DNA of 64,000 nucleotides, from contig CM069456.1 in the NCBI GenBank assembly GCA_035610835.1, positions 28,216,234 through 28,280,233 on the forward strand, in the 5' to 3' direction. The position numbers were made by a program, and so were the translations under genes. How positions within the stretch are numbered: the first letter of the stretch is position 1; each line of letters opens with the position of its first letter. Below the pieces are notes generated by a model that was not told the origin of the DNA, did no database searches, and worked only from the letters and a program-made list of their open reading frames with translations. Of this stretch, positions 1-11,138 are shown piece after piece. This stretch comes from Ophiura sarsii (Eukaryota > Echinodermata > Ophiuroidea > Amphilepidida > Ophiuridae).

Positions 1-350
1 AAAGAAATTAAAGGTGTATTTTCTGATCAATTTTGTTTGGCCTTTGATTTTTTTTTCACATCAAGATATTTTGATATCAGAAGAATCCCCATATTTTTCT
101 CATTATGTCTGTAAAATCTTAGGGACCAGAAATGTTCCATTTAGAAATTACAGGCTAAAATGTGGTGAATTACTGCCAGTTTGTGTACTACTCAATGGGC
201 AAATTTCTTGTGACTGTGTGCTTCTAAAATAAGAACCATTGGAGTTATGCAACTCAAACTTTGGAATGCGACAATTTTAAGGATGACCTTTCATGTAAAA
301 TAGAAAAAATCAAGTTGAAAATCGGGCCAGCAATCAGAACATCTACCTTT

Positions 351-475
351 AACACTAAAGGTTCCTGACCAGGTGTTTTAATGTTAGCTAATTTAAAATC
401 AGTAATTAATATAAAAACCCCTGAGATATACATTAAACGATCAAATTTCCTCCCCACAATATGATGCCTCATTCT
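351..475. mobile_element. Foldback family A, diverged half copy
   Basis: Shares TCCTGACCAGGTGTTTTAAT and GAGATATACATTAAA with the family A foldbacks at 31.6 and 35.5 kb. Only one arm is present. Confidence 0.5.
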
Positions 476-1020
476 TAAAACTCGAGAAATAATTCAATTC
501 TGGAAGTGGTAGGCTACATTGAAACTGAAATAACTTAACAGCACACCCCCACACAAATCACTTTATTATGAGCCAAAAAATTACTCACTCCACAACTCAC
601 TACAACATACAGTACGACTAAATCACTCCACAACTCACCATAAAACCCCACAACTTGCCGCCCTAAAACCCCCATCCACAACTCGCTACTTTAATAGGCA
701 AACCCAAACGAGAGATAACGATTAAACCAGAGATATCTCCGTGGTGAAACTGTTTAGTGTACAAATACAAAATAATCCCGATTAGAATGGAATATACTGA
801 GAACTATTGTCCTATATTTGACCCGATGGGAAAGGGTAGGCCTACAAATAAATATACACACACCAGAGAGATGTTATTAGTAATAATATCTCTCTGGATG
901 ATAAACGGTGGTGCTCGCTTAGTTATACCACATACTATGGCACGCAACCCGTCAATACCGCGATCGCGTGTGTCATCACGATTAAACCACACACACCCTG
1001 GCTCCTATCACTGAGGCTAT
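476..1020. other. Intergenic, no gene seen
   Basis: Low-complexity CACTCCACAACTC-type repeats near 580-690; open frames are short with no recognisable domain. Confidence 0.5.
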
Positions 1021-1472
1021 CAAGGGGGCACAGCACTAAATAAACTGCCCATTGGATTACATGTAAAGTAGGGCTAAAAGAGTCGCTATTTTGGGCCCTT
1101 AGTAACTCTTTTTGGAATGTCTCGAATGCTTTATTCTAACAAACAAATATTAAAATGTCATAAAATCGTCAAGAACAGATACCCTTTCCAATTAGATTTT
1201 ACGATATGATCATTTAAACAGCACCACCCCTTATTTTCAGCCCGGACGCTCGCCTTCTAACCGCCTCCGATTACGTGTGTTCATCCACGTGATAAATTTT
1301 CGATACAATCGAAAATCAATATTTTGCAATATCCTGATCAAAGTACAAGAGATTATCTTTCATTTTAATTATGAAATGCTACCCTCACGCCAAACTGATT
1401 CCCAAAGGACCCCATTAATCACAAAATGGTTTTTTGTTTTTACCATTACACAAAACGAGGAGTGATTTAGTT
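1021..1472. mobile_element. Non-autonomous TIR element, copy 1 (right end lost)
   Basis: About 90% identical by eye to the element at 1949-2424. Starts AAGGGGGCACAGCACTAAAT; the right side stops at GAGTGATTTAGT without the inverted GTGCTGTGC end. No coding capacity. Confidence 0.75.
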
Positions 1473-1948
1473 CAACGATAGGCGTTATGAAAATCACAGA
1501 GATTTAGGAATACCACAAGATATCCCTCCGCCCAGTCGATACGTCATCACTATTTATTCAACCATTAGAATTAGATCATGTACTTAGTGGCCGGGAAATA
1601 CGTGTTCGGACCACTTTTCTCAGCTTTAGTGCTCATAATCGCTTGTTATACATGTAGATAGCAGGCTGGAAATTGTTCATAATCTCATATTATAGTTTGC
1701 CAATAGATTATTTTAACCCCAATATGTGCTACTGTTAGGTGAGATATATGCATACGAATGCTTTATATCGGCTGCTCTAACACCAAGGGAATATCATAGT
1801 AAATGTTATGTTGTGAGATTTAATTTCCGGTGTATATTGCTTGCACTGTAACGACAAAGGTTAGAAGTCTGATTGGATTATTTTACATGAAAATTTAACA
1901 AATTGCGATAAAATGTGCACCAGGTTATCTGTACTATAACTAACCACT

Positions 1949-2424
1949 TTAAGGGGGCACAGCACTAAATAAACCGCCCATTGGATTACATGTAAATTAG
2001 GGCTAAAAGAGTCGCTATTTTGGGCCCTTAGTAACCATTTTTGGAATGTCTCGAATGCTTTATTCTAATAAACAAACATTCAAATTACATAAAATAAAAG
2101 AAGTGTTACACCTTCCAATTAGATTTAACGATACGATCATTTAAACAGCGCCACCCCTATTTTCAGCCCGGACGCTCGCCTTCTAACCGCCTTCGATCAC
2201 GTGTGTTCATCCACGTGATAAATTGTCAATACAATCGAAAATCAATATTTTGCAATATCCTGATCAAAGTACAAGAGATTATCTTTAATTTTAATTATGA
2301 AATGCTACCCTCACGCCAAACTGATCCCCAAAGGACCCCATTAATCACAACATCGTTTTTTGTTTTTGCCGGAACTTACTACCATTACACAAAACGAGGA
2401 GTGATTTAGTGCTGTGCGCCCTTA
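1949..2424. mobile_element. Non-autonomous TIR element, copy 2 (both ends)
   Basis: TIRs AAGGGGGCACAGCACTAAAT and ATTTAGTGCTGTGCGCCCTT are inverted copies with one mismatch. The interior has no transposase. The superfamily cannot be assigned because flanking duplication is unclear. Confidence 0.78.
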
Positions 2425-2852
2425 TACATTTATGATTTCTCAACATAACCCGTCAATACATAATAATACAGCTACAAATCACAATCGCGGTTACTTTCTA
2501 AGAGCGCCGCGGTTTGGTAGCGACATCATCGGTACATGTAGTGACACCTTCGGTGGGTTGAATTGTAGTATCACAGTGCGTTATAACACGAGGGCGGGCT
2601 TCACTCAAACACGTAGTACAAGTACGTTAGTGGTTGAATACTTCCATGCGGGTTACCACAGCGCGCTGAAAACCCCTTTACTTAACTTAACCGTGTGGGC
2701 ATTTTTGTAACATCTGCGCTAGAGATATCGAAATAATGTATTTAACCAGGCACCAACTCTAAGTGCCCATTTAAAATCCCGAACAAGGTACGGGTTCATA
2801 CCAACAAACTCCCAACTCATTCACAACTCATCATTTTTCATTAACAGTTTAG

Positions 2853-2855
<3 letters not shown>

Positions 2856-2899
<44 letters not shown>
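2856..2899 (+). repeat. Poly-G run, 44 bases
   Basis: Uninterrupted G44. The length may be an assembly approximation. Confidence 0.95.
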
Positions 2900-3206
2900 C
2901 GTACCGCGCCATTTTGTCCCGAAGCAATGGTTATGACGTCATATTTTTGTCGATTTCTGAACTCTTGTATTGGATTTACGTGCAAAAAATATGCCCTTGG
3001 CATCATACTTTCCCAGGTGTGCAGTTCATTTTAAATTTCAGATGTTCTAAAATGGATGGTTTTCTAAACAATTCGAGAAAGAAAATCGAACTGCACACCT
3101 CAGAATTGCAAAAAAAGCGTAAAACAAGTCAACTTTTTTGTGCCTTTGAACAGAGTGGCGGCCGGGATTGTAGAATTTAAATTATTTGCAATATATATTT
3201 CCAATT

Positions 3207-3280
3207 AGCACGGTTAGTGTAGTGGATAGAAAGTCGACATGAGGAGCGAAAGGTTGTGGGTTCGAGCCCCATTAGGAGAG
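3207..3280 (+). repeat. tRNA-like SINE head or tRNA relic
   Basis: Contains an A-box-like GGTTAGTGTAGTGGATAG and a B-box GGTTCGAGCCC in a T-arm of five pairs (GTGGG/CCCAT) with a TTCGAGC loop. The anticodon arm does not fold properly and acceptor ends do not pair, so it is not a functional tRNA. Confidence 0.5.
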
Positions 3281-4157
3281 CCCCATTAGGAGCACTTTTG
3301 TTTTATATGCTGGATTTGCTTATCATCATCTGTATGCTTGCCCACGCGGACATCACACTGCTGGCGTTCACCGTATCAGTTACGCCATTTTTTTCTCTCG
3401 AAAATGTCAAAAAAAATTACCGTTCTTTTAAAAATAAGGATTATAATCAAATTACAAACACATTTTGTGCGAGAGCAACACACACATTTGGCAAAAATGG
3501 CACAATAAAAATCCGTTCGTTATAAATAAATGGACATGGTTAAATAATAAAACTATCACAATTACAGTTGCGTGGGTAGGTTGGCCATGTCGTTGGCAAT
3601 CGGAAATCACGGGTTCGAATATTCAATTTATTTTTCTATTTTTTAAACTTGATGGTAGATTAATGTAACATCATTGTTATGTCAATTTTTATCAATTATA
3701 AATGCCGCCCATGCGTTTATAGTTTTCTTTTTATTTATTTATCTATCATAAATGTATCCTTGATTTATTTAACTTTGTATCTAAACAATTAAAATGCGTA
3801 AACAATTATATTATTGCTCGATAAATAGAGTGATTTAACTTGAGTTCAGTTTGATAATATGATAGCAAAACTTGTTGTAAAACCATTTTACCAGTGTGTC
3901 CAACAATTTCTCCTTTGCACACTTTGGTATTACATTCAGAGATGTCACTTTTAGCTTGTTATCTTGTTATAGCTAGGCTCAATTATAAGCAAGTTTGCGA
4001 CCGGGTTTGCGACCTCTATGATTTTAGGCTGGTAACACAATCCCACAGTGCATTTCGTTAAAACAGTGTAAATTATTTTTCCACGATACGTATCACGTGA
4101 TAACCACGATCGATTTCGCAAAATATTGCAAAATGGCGCGGTACCCCAGCCCGCCCC

Positions 4158-4309
4158 GCGATAATTTTTTTCGTACATCATTTTAACCAAATTAATTTAT
4201 TCCGTTTTAATACGAAATAAAGCGAAATTCACTGAATAAAACGATTTTTTTACATTTTTTAACAAATGAACTGATTTTGGTTAAAATGATGTACGAAAAA
4301 AATAATCGC
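4158..4309. repeat. Short foldback, 34-bp arms
   Basis: GCGATAATTTTTTTCGTACA...AACCAAA at 4158-4191 returns inverted as TTTGGTTAAAATGATGTACG...ATCGCG at 4275-4309, nearly perfect, around an 83-base AT-rich loop. Confidence 0.75.
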
Positions 4310-6554
4310 GCCCCCCCCCTACAGTTTAGTCTAGTAATGTCACAATCCACTATCTTTTTTATACAAGAGAAGATTTCGGTAGTATCCCTATACAGCGTAA
4401 ACCAACTCTGTATCACACCAGAGCACACGCGTATCAAATATCTTTATACAGGTTCCCGTACCAAAGTGCTATTTTTGAGCCTGTGTAAGAGGTGAAAACG
4501 GGGGTGAAAAGGGTGAGTCGATAGTGATTTCCAGGGGATCCCTTGAATAATATACATGTTCCCTACCTTCTCCTGCTCTTTTTTTACAATCGATTCACTA
4601 ACTACAACGAAAATGATGAATGAAGAGATGGGCAAATATGCTGAAAATTGAGACCAGCAAACTTTTTTCGATGACGTCAGTTACGTCAGATTGTGACACC
4701 GATGAATCGATTTAGTCAAAATAGGTAATATATATAGACCGCCGTTTCATCGGCGAAAACCCCTTCAGAAAAGAAATTAGGTGGCGCACCTAACGCAAGT
4801 ACACCAAATTTCAGAATTCATTAGGTACCATTAATCCTAACCTTATTCCGCATTTCCCCTAAATTAAAAGTTAAAGTTCGCGTTCAAATTACGATGTTCA
4901 AATTACGATAACGATCAAAATTCGGCAGCTTTGCAAATGTTTACATGGTGATAATTTGCGAGCGATTTGATTATCTTGAAACAATCCAATCCCTAAAATC
5001 CATATGAAATCAATAAAATCGGGTTTATTTGTGAACCAAACCTATTTTCTTGCATGCAACAGTGCTATTTTAATATAAAACGATGATCAGGTCGTATCTA
5101 AAATAATAAATAGGATTTCTGAACCAAAGTGTTAGGTGTTATTTTTTCATTTTGCAAACACCACATGTCCGATGTAAAATACACTTTATACTATACTAAA
5201 ATACTACCAAATAATGTTGTACACGTCTATTAGCCTGTTACTGTAAACTATTTTGTTCAACCACACTTTTGACTCATAATTATGTAAAACATAGCAAAAT
5301 TGATCTATAAACTTGAAAAAAATAGTGTTTCGAAACAACCAAAACTCTTCGAAACTCTTGCGTGACACATCTTTGAAAAGTCCAACTTCATTCCACTCGG
5401 TACAACTGCAGAATACTACGTCATGAATCCAGGCACGTAAACCAGCCATGGGCAAATTTTGTTGAAGTTGGATCTTTTTACCAGGGGAGAGAATTGGGGG
5501 GGGGGGGGGGGGGGGTGGTTGGCCAAAGTGGACCTTTTTGAACAGAAATATGGACCTTCAGTCAACTAAAGCCTTTTTTTACGTTCATAAAAATCAGTGT
5601 TCGGATCTTCTTGGGGAATTTGAATACTTCGTAGCCAAAGGGGGACAAGGGCGATCGCCCTCAATATCAGAGACGTGTCAGTTAAGATTTGCCACTGTCG
5701 GTTGAGATTGGCACCAATTGAACAAATCCTGTTTTGCGGTTTTTGAGCACTCAAATATCGTGAGCTCAGAGAACAATCGGCAAAAAAGAGATTTTGGTAA
5801 AATTATGCTGAAAGAACCATCTTTTTCAACACATTTAGTGAGTGAAGTCAGGGACTGATTGTGTATTTTTTAAATATTTTGTTTCTCAAATAGGTATGGA
5901 CAGATGGAGCGGTCAGCTCCATTTTCATACAAACTCAGTTTTGCTGAACAGCCCTCAATATGTTGATGTCTATACATTTGGGTTTTTTCTGGGGACATCT
6001 TTGACATTGAATCTTGGTTGTAACCATTGGGCACTAAATGCTTTCTTTAGAAATAGTATAAAGCTCCAAGGGATGCATCAATTACAGTGGAATTGTGGAA
6101 TATTGCATTACCAATATAGCAACTTATTTACCATGTAATTGATGTATGCTGTATCATAGATGATTTTATTTCATATGTATTTCTCGAAGTGCTCCGAGGA
6201 ACTAAAGGTGTTCCTCCGCTGAGTTCCAAACAGTAAGTGAAAATAATATTATAACATGCAAGTGACATGATTGTCGGCTTGATGGGCACCTGTCAGATTA
6301 TTCAATTTGCAGGTGCATAGATGAGTAAAGATTATCTGGTAAGAGCTTAAGTGCCGCCAACTATTGTTAAAGCAATATAAAACCCATCACCAATAATTTC
6401 CACAAAGAAGACTAAACCACCCTCAACTTGACAATAAAACCTCTAATTATGAACTCTAAAGAATCTAATGAATAACCAATTTCAATGTCTGGAAACCAGG
6501 TGTAACCACTTAACTTAAACTAAATAAAATAAAGCCCCCTATACTCCATCACAA
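4310..6554. other. Intergenic, no gene seen
   Basis: Apart from the poly-G run I see no recognisable coding or repeat structure. Frames such as 5842-6138 lack any family signature. Confidence 0.45.
5496..5515 (+). repeat. Poly-G run, 20 bases
   Basis: G20, one of about a dozen poly-G/poly-C runs in the window. Confidence 0.9.
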
Positions 6555-7680
6555 TATGGAAGAACTCCGAGCCCTTAACATATTCAAAAGTAAAAATTGT
6601 TGGGATCTCGTTGGCGCACGGAGATAATCCAGGTCAAAGGTCAAGTTTTGAGCCATTTTCGCACCTTCGTAAATCCGTGCGCCATCTATAAAACACCTTG
6701 GAAATGACATATATTTGCAAAGATGGTTTACCTTGAATAAAAAATGAAGAAACTGGTTTAGGATCTCAGAGATTTTGTTTTTAATGATTTTTTACAAATT
6801 TGCTTAAGAGCAACTTGCACTGCATGCGAGTCAGTAATAGCCCTTTGTGCATTGTCCAATTTCTTGTAAATCAGTGCGCCAACAAGATCCCATCAACTTT
6901 TTGATTTATTTGCTTAATTTGGCCACCATTCAATAGATACCACTAGAAAAAACTTTGGGATTTTGATGGCAGTTAATTCTACATGATCGCAAAGTTGAGG
7001 TGTCATCAGCTTTATTCTCGAGCCTTTTTGGGCCATTTATCAGATTATCAGAATATCCGATTCCTTTGGTGAATTTTGACATGTCATATAGGACATTGTT
7101 TTTCATGCATTTTAAACCATTCTCAACCCATCAACATTAATCTGTTGCATGATGTTTCATGAATTGCATATTATGTCTTCAGAATTCAACAACCCTGTCG
7201 AATTCGGAAGACATGACTTACATATTTTAAAATCGACATTACAGACTAACATAGATGTGTTCAGAATAGTCCAAAATGCATATACCTATATGACATGTCA
7301 AAATTCACCAACGTAATCTGATATCCTGTTAATGGGATCTAGTTGGCGCACTGATTTATAAGAGCTTGAACAATGTATGTAGGGTTATTACTGACTCGCA
7401 TGCACTGTAAGTTGACCTTAAGCACATTTTTAAAAATCGTTTTAAAAAAAAATCTTAAAGATCCCAAGCTGGAATCTTCATTTTTGATTTAAGGTAAACC
7501 ATCTTTGCAACTGGAGATCATTTCCAAGGTGTTTTAAAGATGGCGCACAGATGTACGGAGGTGCAAAAATGGCTCAAAATAGTAACATTTGACCTTTGAC
7601 CTTGATTATCTCCATGCGCCAACGAGATCCCAACAATGTTTCCTTTTGAATTTGTTAAAGGCTCCGAGTTCTTTCATATG
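6555..7680. mobile_element. Large palindrome (about 1.1 kb) with GGGATCTCGTTGGCGCA arms
   Basis: Arms of about 550 bp meet near 7196. The left arm contains TTGTTGGGATCTCGTTGGCG, TGCATGCGAGTCAGTAATA and TTTTGACATGTCATATAGG; each returns inverted on the right in the correct order (TATTACTGACTCGCATGCA, CCAACGAGATCCCAACAA). Arms differ by scattered substitutions. No ORF of note. Confidence 0.85.
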
Positions 7681-7694
7681 CACTTGTTTATTGA

Positions 7695-7805
7695 ATGGGA
7701 TCATGTTGGCGCATCGAATTATAAGATCTTGAAACTGCATAAGAGCGCTGTTCGTCAAGGGTTCAAGGTCAGCGTAATATGACACACCAACGAGATCCCA
7801 ACGAT
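7695..7805. repeat. Small satellite foldback next to the large palindrome
   Basis: TGGGATCATGTTGGCGCATC and CACCAACGAGATCCCAACG form a second, shorter inverted pair using the same terminal motif. Confidence 0.6.
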
Positions 7806-8979
7806 TTTGTTTCACTTTTGTTATGTACCTAACTGGAGGTTTCAAAATATGTTTTCCATTCGTTGGGATGTACGTAGCGCGCATAGATATACTTATGGGG
7901 AACGTAGTAATCGCTTTACTGGGTTTTTTCCCTGAAATTTCAGTGATTTTTAACGACCGAACCAAAAATGTTAGGAATTTTAAAATTTGGCTATGGTATA
8001 ATGGTATGGTAATGTATCAGTGATTTTTTTATAAAGTTGATCTGAGGACCCATGAATCACAACACCCCACAAAATGGTACACTCTTACAGGCAGAGACTG
8101 TTAACGTCATTGACATAAAGAGAACTTAAACATTAACGACATCGGGAACTAAGTCTACCAGAATATAGTAATATTGTTTCTTCAGTAAACTGGTAAAATA
8201 ACTATCGCAGTGGGCATCCATAGCAAATAAAATGGCTACTGTAACTGTTGTAATAGGCATCATAATAATTGAAATATTGTGGACAAATCAACCCATGCAT
8301 ATGCCAAAGTTAAATTTTGAATTGGTCGGTTCGGTCCGTGCAGACACACTCCAAGTCATTAATTAACCATACCTTAGAATTAAACTCGTTATCATCTCGC
8401 AAATCCATTGGAAATCTCAGTAAAAAAGTATAGTCCCGCACTAAGCCCGCACGCCGTTGATTTCTGCCACACTGATTCACACGCATGCAGCGGCGCATGG
8501 CCGGCAAAACACGAGCGTACACATTTACCTTTACGCGATGCAGGGAGACGCTGTTGTTTTTGAGCTGGCTTCAAAAATGGTTCCATACGCGCGGGCAGTA
8601 CCGGCCCTTGCACAGGACACGGCGTGACGATCTTTGGACGCACCGCGAATTGAATTGGACCAATTAGGTGGTTTTTCTGCTGTTGTTGATCCTAAATGCG
8701 CACGCTAAGTCTAATCCTAAACCAGGTGCACATCCCGCAACGTGTACAAACACTTTGTTGAAAATAGAGTATCAGGTTTAAAATGACAATCGTGATTATA
8801 TGGCTGAGCGGTATTTACCTTAATTTAACTCAAATTAAAGATTTGTGTGCCCTTAATCGATACGTTGCATGCATCATTCTCAGAATATATCCCGGCGCAC
8901 GCGCCGCCGGCTAATAGAAAAAAAAGAAATCAAAGAAAAGAAGTATTTCGCACGCAATACAGTATTAATTTCCTCCAAA

Positions 8980-8986
8980 TATAAAA
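8980..8986 (+). promoter_or_regulatory. Candidate TATA box of the GPCR gene
   Basis: TATAAAA lies 129 bases upstream of the GPCR ATG. The position would allow a 5' UTR of about 100 bases. In AT-rich DNA this match could be chance. Confidence 0.25.
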
Positions 8987-9114
8987 CCTCCGGAAGTTGT
9001 TGCATATAGCATTGTGATGATGATTGCAGATATTATTTTTCTCTCGGTGAACGTTCGGGCCTCCGGAGCAATTGTCCTCTCAACACATCTTCAATCACCT
9101 CGTTAAGGGCAGAC

Positions 9115-10188
9115 ATGGAAGCCTGGGTGTGGATGCGTACACTATTGGAATTTTCTCTTATTATTGTTGGAACGCCGGGAAACATTCTCATCATTGCTGT
9201 ATTTGCCTTGAAAAGAGACAAGATCAGTGCACATATATTCATCCTTGGTCTCGCTATTGTCGATCTAACGCAATGTCTTACCAGACCATTCACTTTAGTG
9301 ATATTTTTACCACATAACGCCAACTTGAAAAACAATAATTTGGCAATTTGCAAACTACAATATTTTCTCCCGTTTCTATCGATATTCATATCCGTGCTGT
9401 TAACGAGCGCTATCGCGATCGATCGATATTTTGCAATCTGCAAACCACACGCTCATATTATGACTATTCGCAGGGCAAAAATGACAGTATTTACTTGCTT
9501 TGTATTGTCAGTAATTTTTGCTTTACCGGCGCCAATAGCATTTGGTCTGAAGAACTATCCTTTCGTGGGAAATCGTTGCGTCGTCACATCACCACATTGG
9601 ATTCTGACGCTTCTGTTTTGCTGTTTCTATTTTGTCGGTATAGTAGGAGTTCTGGTTATAATTCTGTTGTACGCACGCATATACTGGGTACTTCGTAAGC
9701 GCAAACGTGTTGGGATATCGCCAGCTATGCCTGACGGCGGGGGATCAACCCAGAATACCACTATAGATTCGACAGTCAGAAGTGGAGACTTGTTACCAGT
9801 GAGAGTGGGTATAAACAGTGAATCCCATCCAACAATCACGGCGGTTTCCTCATCTGCAGCCTTCAGGGAGAATCGGAATCACAGAAGACCTATTCCAGCG
9901 CCCAAAGTGAAGTCAAAGACGACAACGATGTTAGTGGTAACAACCATTGTGTTCATCTTAACTTGGATCCCCGTAATTGCAACTTTTAATTTGAGGCCTG
10001 CAGAACTTTTACTATTGAAGAATACAAATATATTTGCGTATACTCTGGTGAGATTTAGCAAGGTGCTCATGTTGGTAAACCACATGGTTAACCCATTTAT
10101 ATACGGCGTAGTGAGTAAACGGTTTCGAGAAGATACCATCAAAGTTATGCGTAAAATACAACGGCAGATGTGTGCAAACTTTACTTAA
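9115..10188 (+). CDS. Class A (rhodopsin-like) G-protein-coupled receptor, orphan
   Basis: A single-exon ORF of 357 residues with seven hydrophobic segments. Class A landmarks are present: GTPGN with N23 in TM1, LAIVD with D50 in TM2, C79 and C155 for the TM3-ECL2 disulfide, DRY at 103-105, TWIP at 283-286 in TM6 and NPFIY at 326-330 in TM7. The N-terminus is very short (about 10 residues) with no signal peptide. The third intracellular loop (about 193-267) is long, Ser/Thr-rich and basic. TM4 lacks the usual tryptophan, and the TM6 motif is TWxP rather than CWxP. I cannot assign a ligand; it looks like one of the lineage-expanded orphan peptide or amine-type receptors of invertebrate deuterostomes. 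A degraded copy lies just downstream. The ATG at 9115 is the first in frame; Met7 is an alternative. Confidence 0.9.
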   Translation: MEAWVWMRTLLEFSLIIVGTPGNILIIAVFALKRDKISAHIFILGLAIVDLTQCLTRPFTLVIFLPHNANLKNNNLAICKLQYFLPFLSIFISVLLTSAIAIDRYFAICKPHAHIMTIRRAKMTVFTCFVLSVIFALPAPIAFGLKNYPFVGNRCVVTSPHWILTLLFCCFYFVGIVGVLVIILLYARIYWVLRKRKRVGISPAMPDGGGSTQNTTIDSTVRSGDLLPVRVGINSESHPTITAVSSSAAFRENRNHRRPIPAPKVKSKTTTMLVVTTIVFILTWIPVIATFNLRPAELLLLKNTNIFAYTLVRFSKVLMLVNHMVNPFIYGVVSKRFREDTIKVMRKIQRQMCANFT

Positions 10189-10609
10189 CATCATATGGTA
10201 TTGATCGCAGAGCTGGATCTCTCCTACTGCCAAAAATATGTTACCTTTATTAACAACGGCACCCATCACTGCGTACAACATTTTTATTATATGTAAATTC
10301 ATATATCTATACAGTGCACACTTAATCACGTTGATCATTAATTAATTGAATGGTTTTCTGTTTAACTGTCTACGACAATAATTAATTATTAATGGTAAAA
10401 TCACTACAATAATTGCAGAATCGTTTTGATAGCCATTATCGTAGATCAATATCATTGTATGCCGTTATGTTTGTATGGCTGGACAGTTAAATGCACCGTC
10501 ATCATATCAATACTATTCTTGTACAACATAGCATTCGAACGGAAGTAGTCACCTTACACGGTGATCTTGAGCGACAATGGGAGGCTATCTTTGGTGCACA
10601 ACAAAACCA

Positions 10610-10865
10610 CCAAGAAAGTGAGTTAGTTACAACCACTACGTAGATAAGTGTCTGCAACATCATTGTGAACCATATTGTGACATTTACATACCAACTCGTG
10701 AAACTCAGGCATTTTGTGACATTTAGCAAATGACTCATGTTGGAACAACAGTCGTTAAACCCGTCCACTAACGGTTTAGTTCGTACATGGTCATGAAATA
10801 CACCAACAGATATTTGCGAACTTTTTTGTTGTTGATTGGCAGTTTAAATCGCAGAGCTGAATATC
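10610..10865 (+). pseudogene. Decayed tandem copy of the GPCR 3' end
   Basis: The stretch aligns by eye with the 3' third of the neighbouring GPCR and its 3' flank: GTTAGTTACAACCACTACG matches the TM6 coding region, TTTAGCAAATGACTCATGTTGG matches the TM7 start in pieces, TTAACCC matches the NP of NPxxY, and ATCGCAGAGCTG matches the 3' flank of the intact gene. An AAGGTG to AAATGA change puts a TGA in the TM7 frame, and the FIYG codons are altered. It is therefore a relic of a tandem duplication, not a functional receptor. Confidence 0.7.
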
Positions 10866-10970
10866 ACTTTCCACCCATCGACGAGTACACCGTCCTTGCA
10901 TCTGTCATGCGCTCATTCATGGATACATTGTATATTTGTATATTCTTGTTAATTATACTAGACTCACTTC

Positions 10971-11138
10971 TAAACACTTTCCACTTGGCTATTCTTTTAC
11001 CATTCACAATTATTTTAGTGAATTTCTCATGGTGATTTCAAATATGGTGATGGAATTCAATAATTTTGACATTTTTGAAACATTTTGTGACATTATGGAA
11101 CTCTCGTCTGCAGACGACTGCCGCATGGCAAGTATTAA
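10971..11138. mobile_element. piggyBac-like non-autonomous element (family B), diverged copy
   Basis: Starts TAAACACTTTCCACTTGGC and ends GCCGCATGGCAAGTATTAA. Interior shares TCTGCAGACGACTGC with the copies at 15.2 and 35.2 kb. Confidence 0.65.

Noticed and set aside
2203..2409. Paired frames MFIHVINFRYN / MFIHVINCQYN at 1277 and 2203 as a small gene family
   Set aside because: They lie inside two copies of the same non-autonomous TIR element and share only what the element shares.
3207..3280. Functional tRNA gene
   Set aside because: The T-arm and box motifs are good, but acceptor ends do not pair and no anticodon stem forms.
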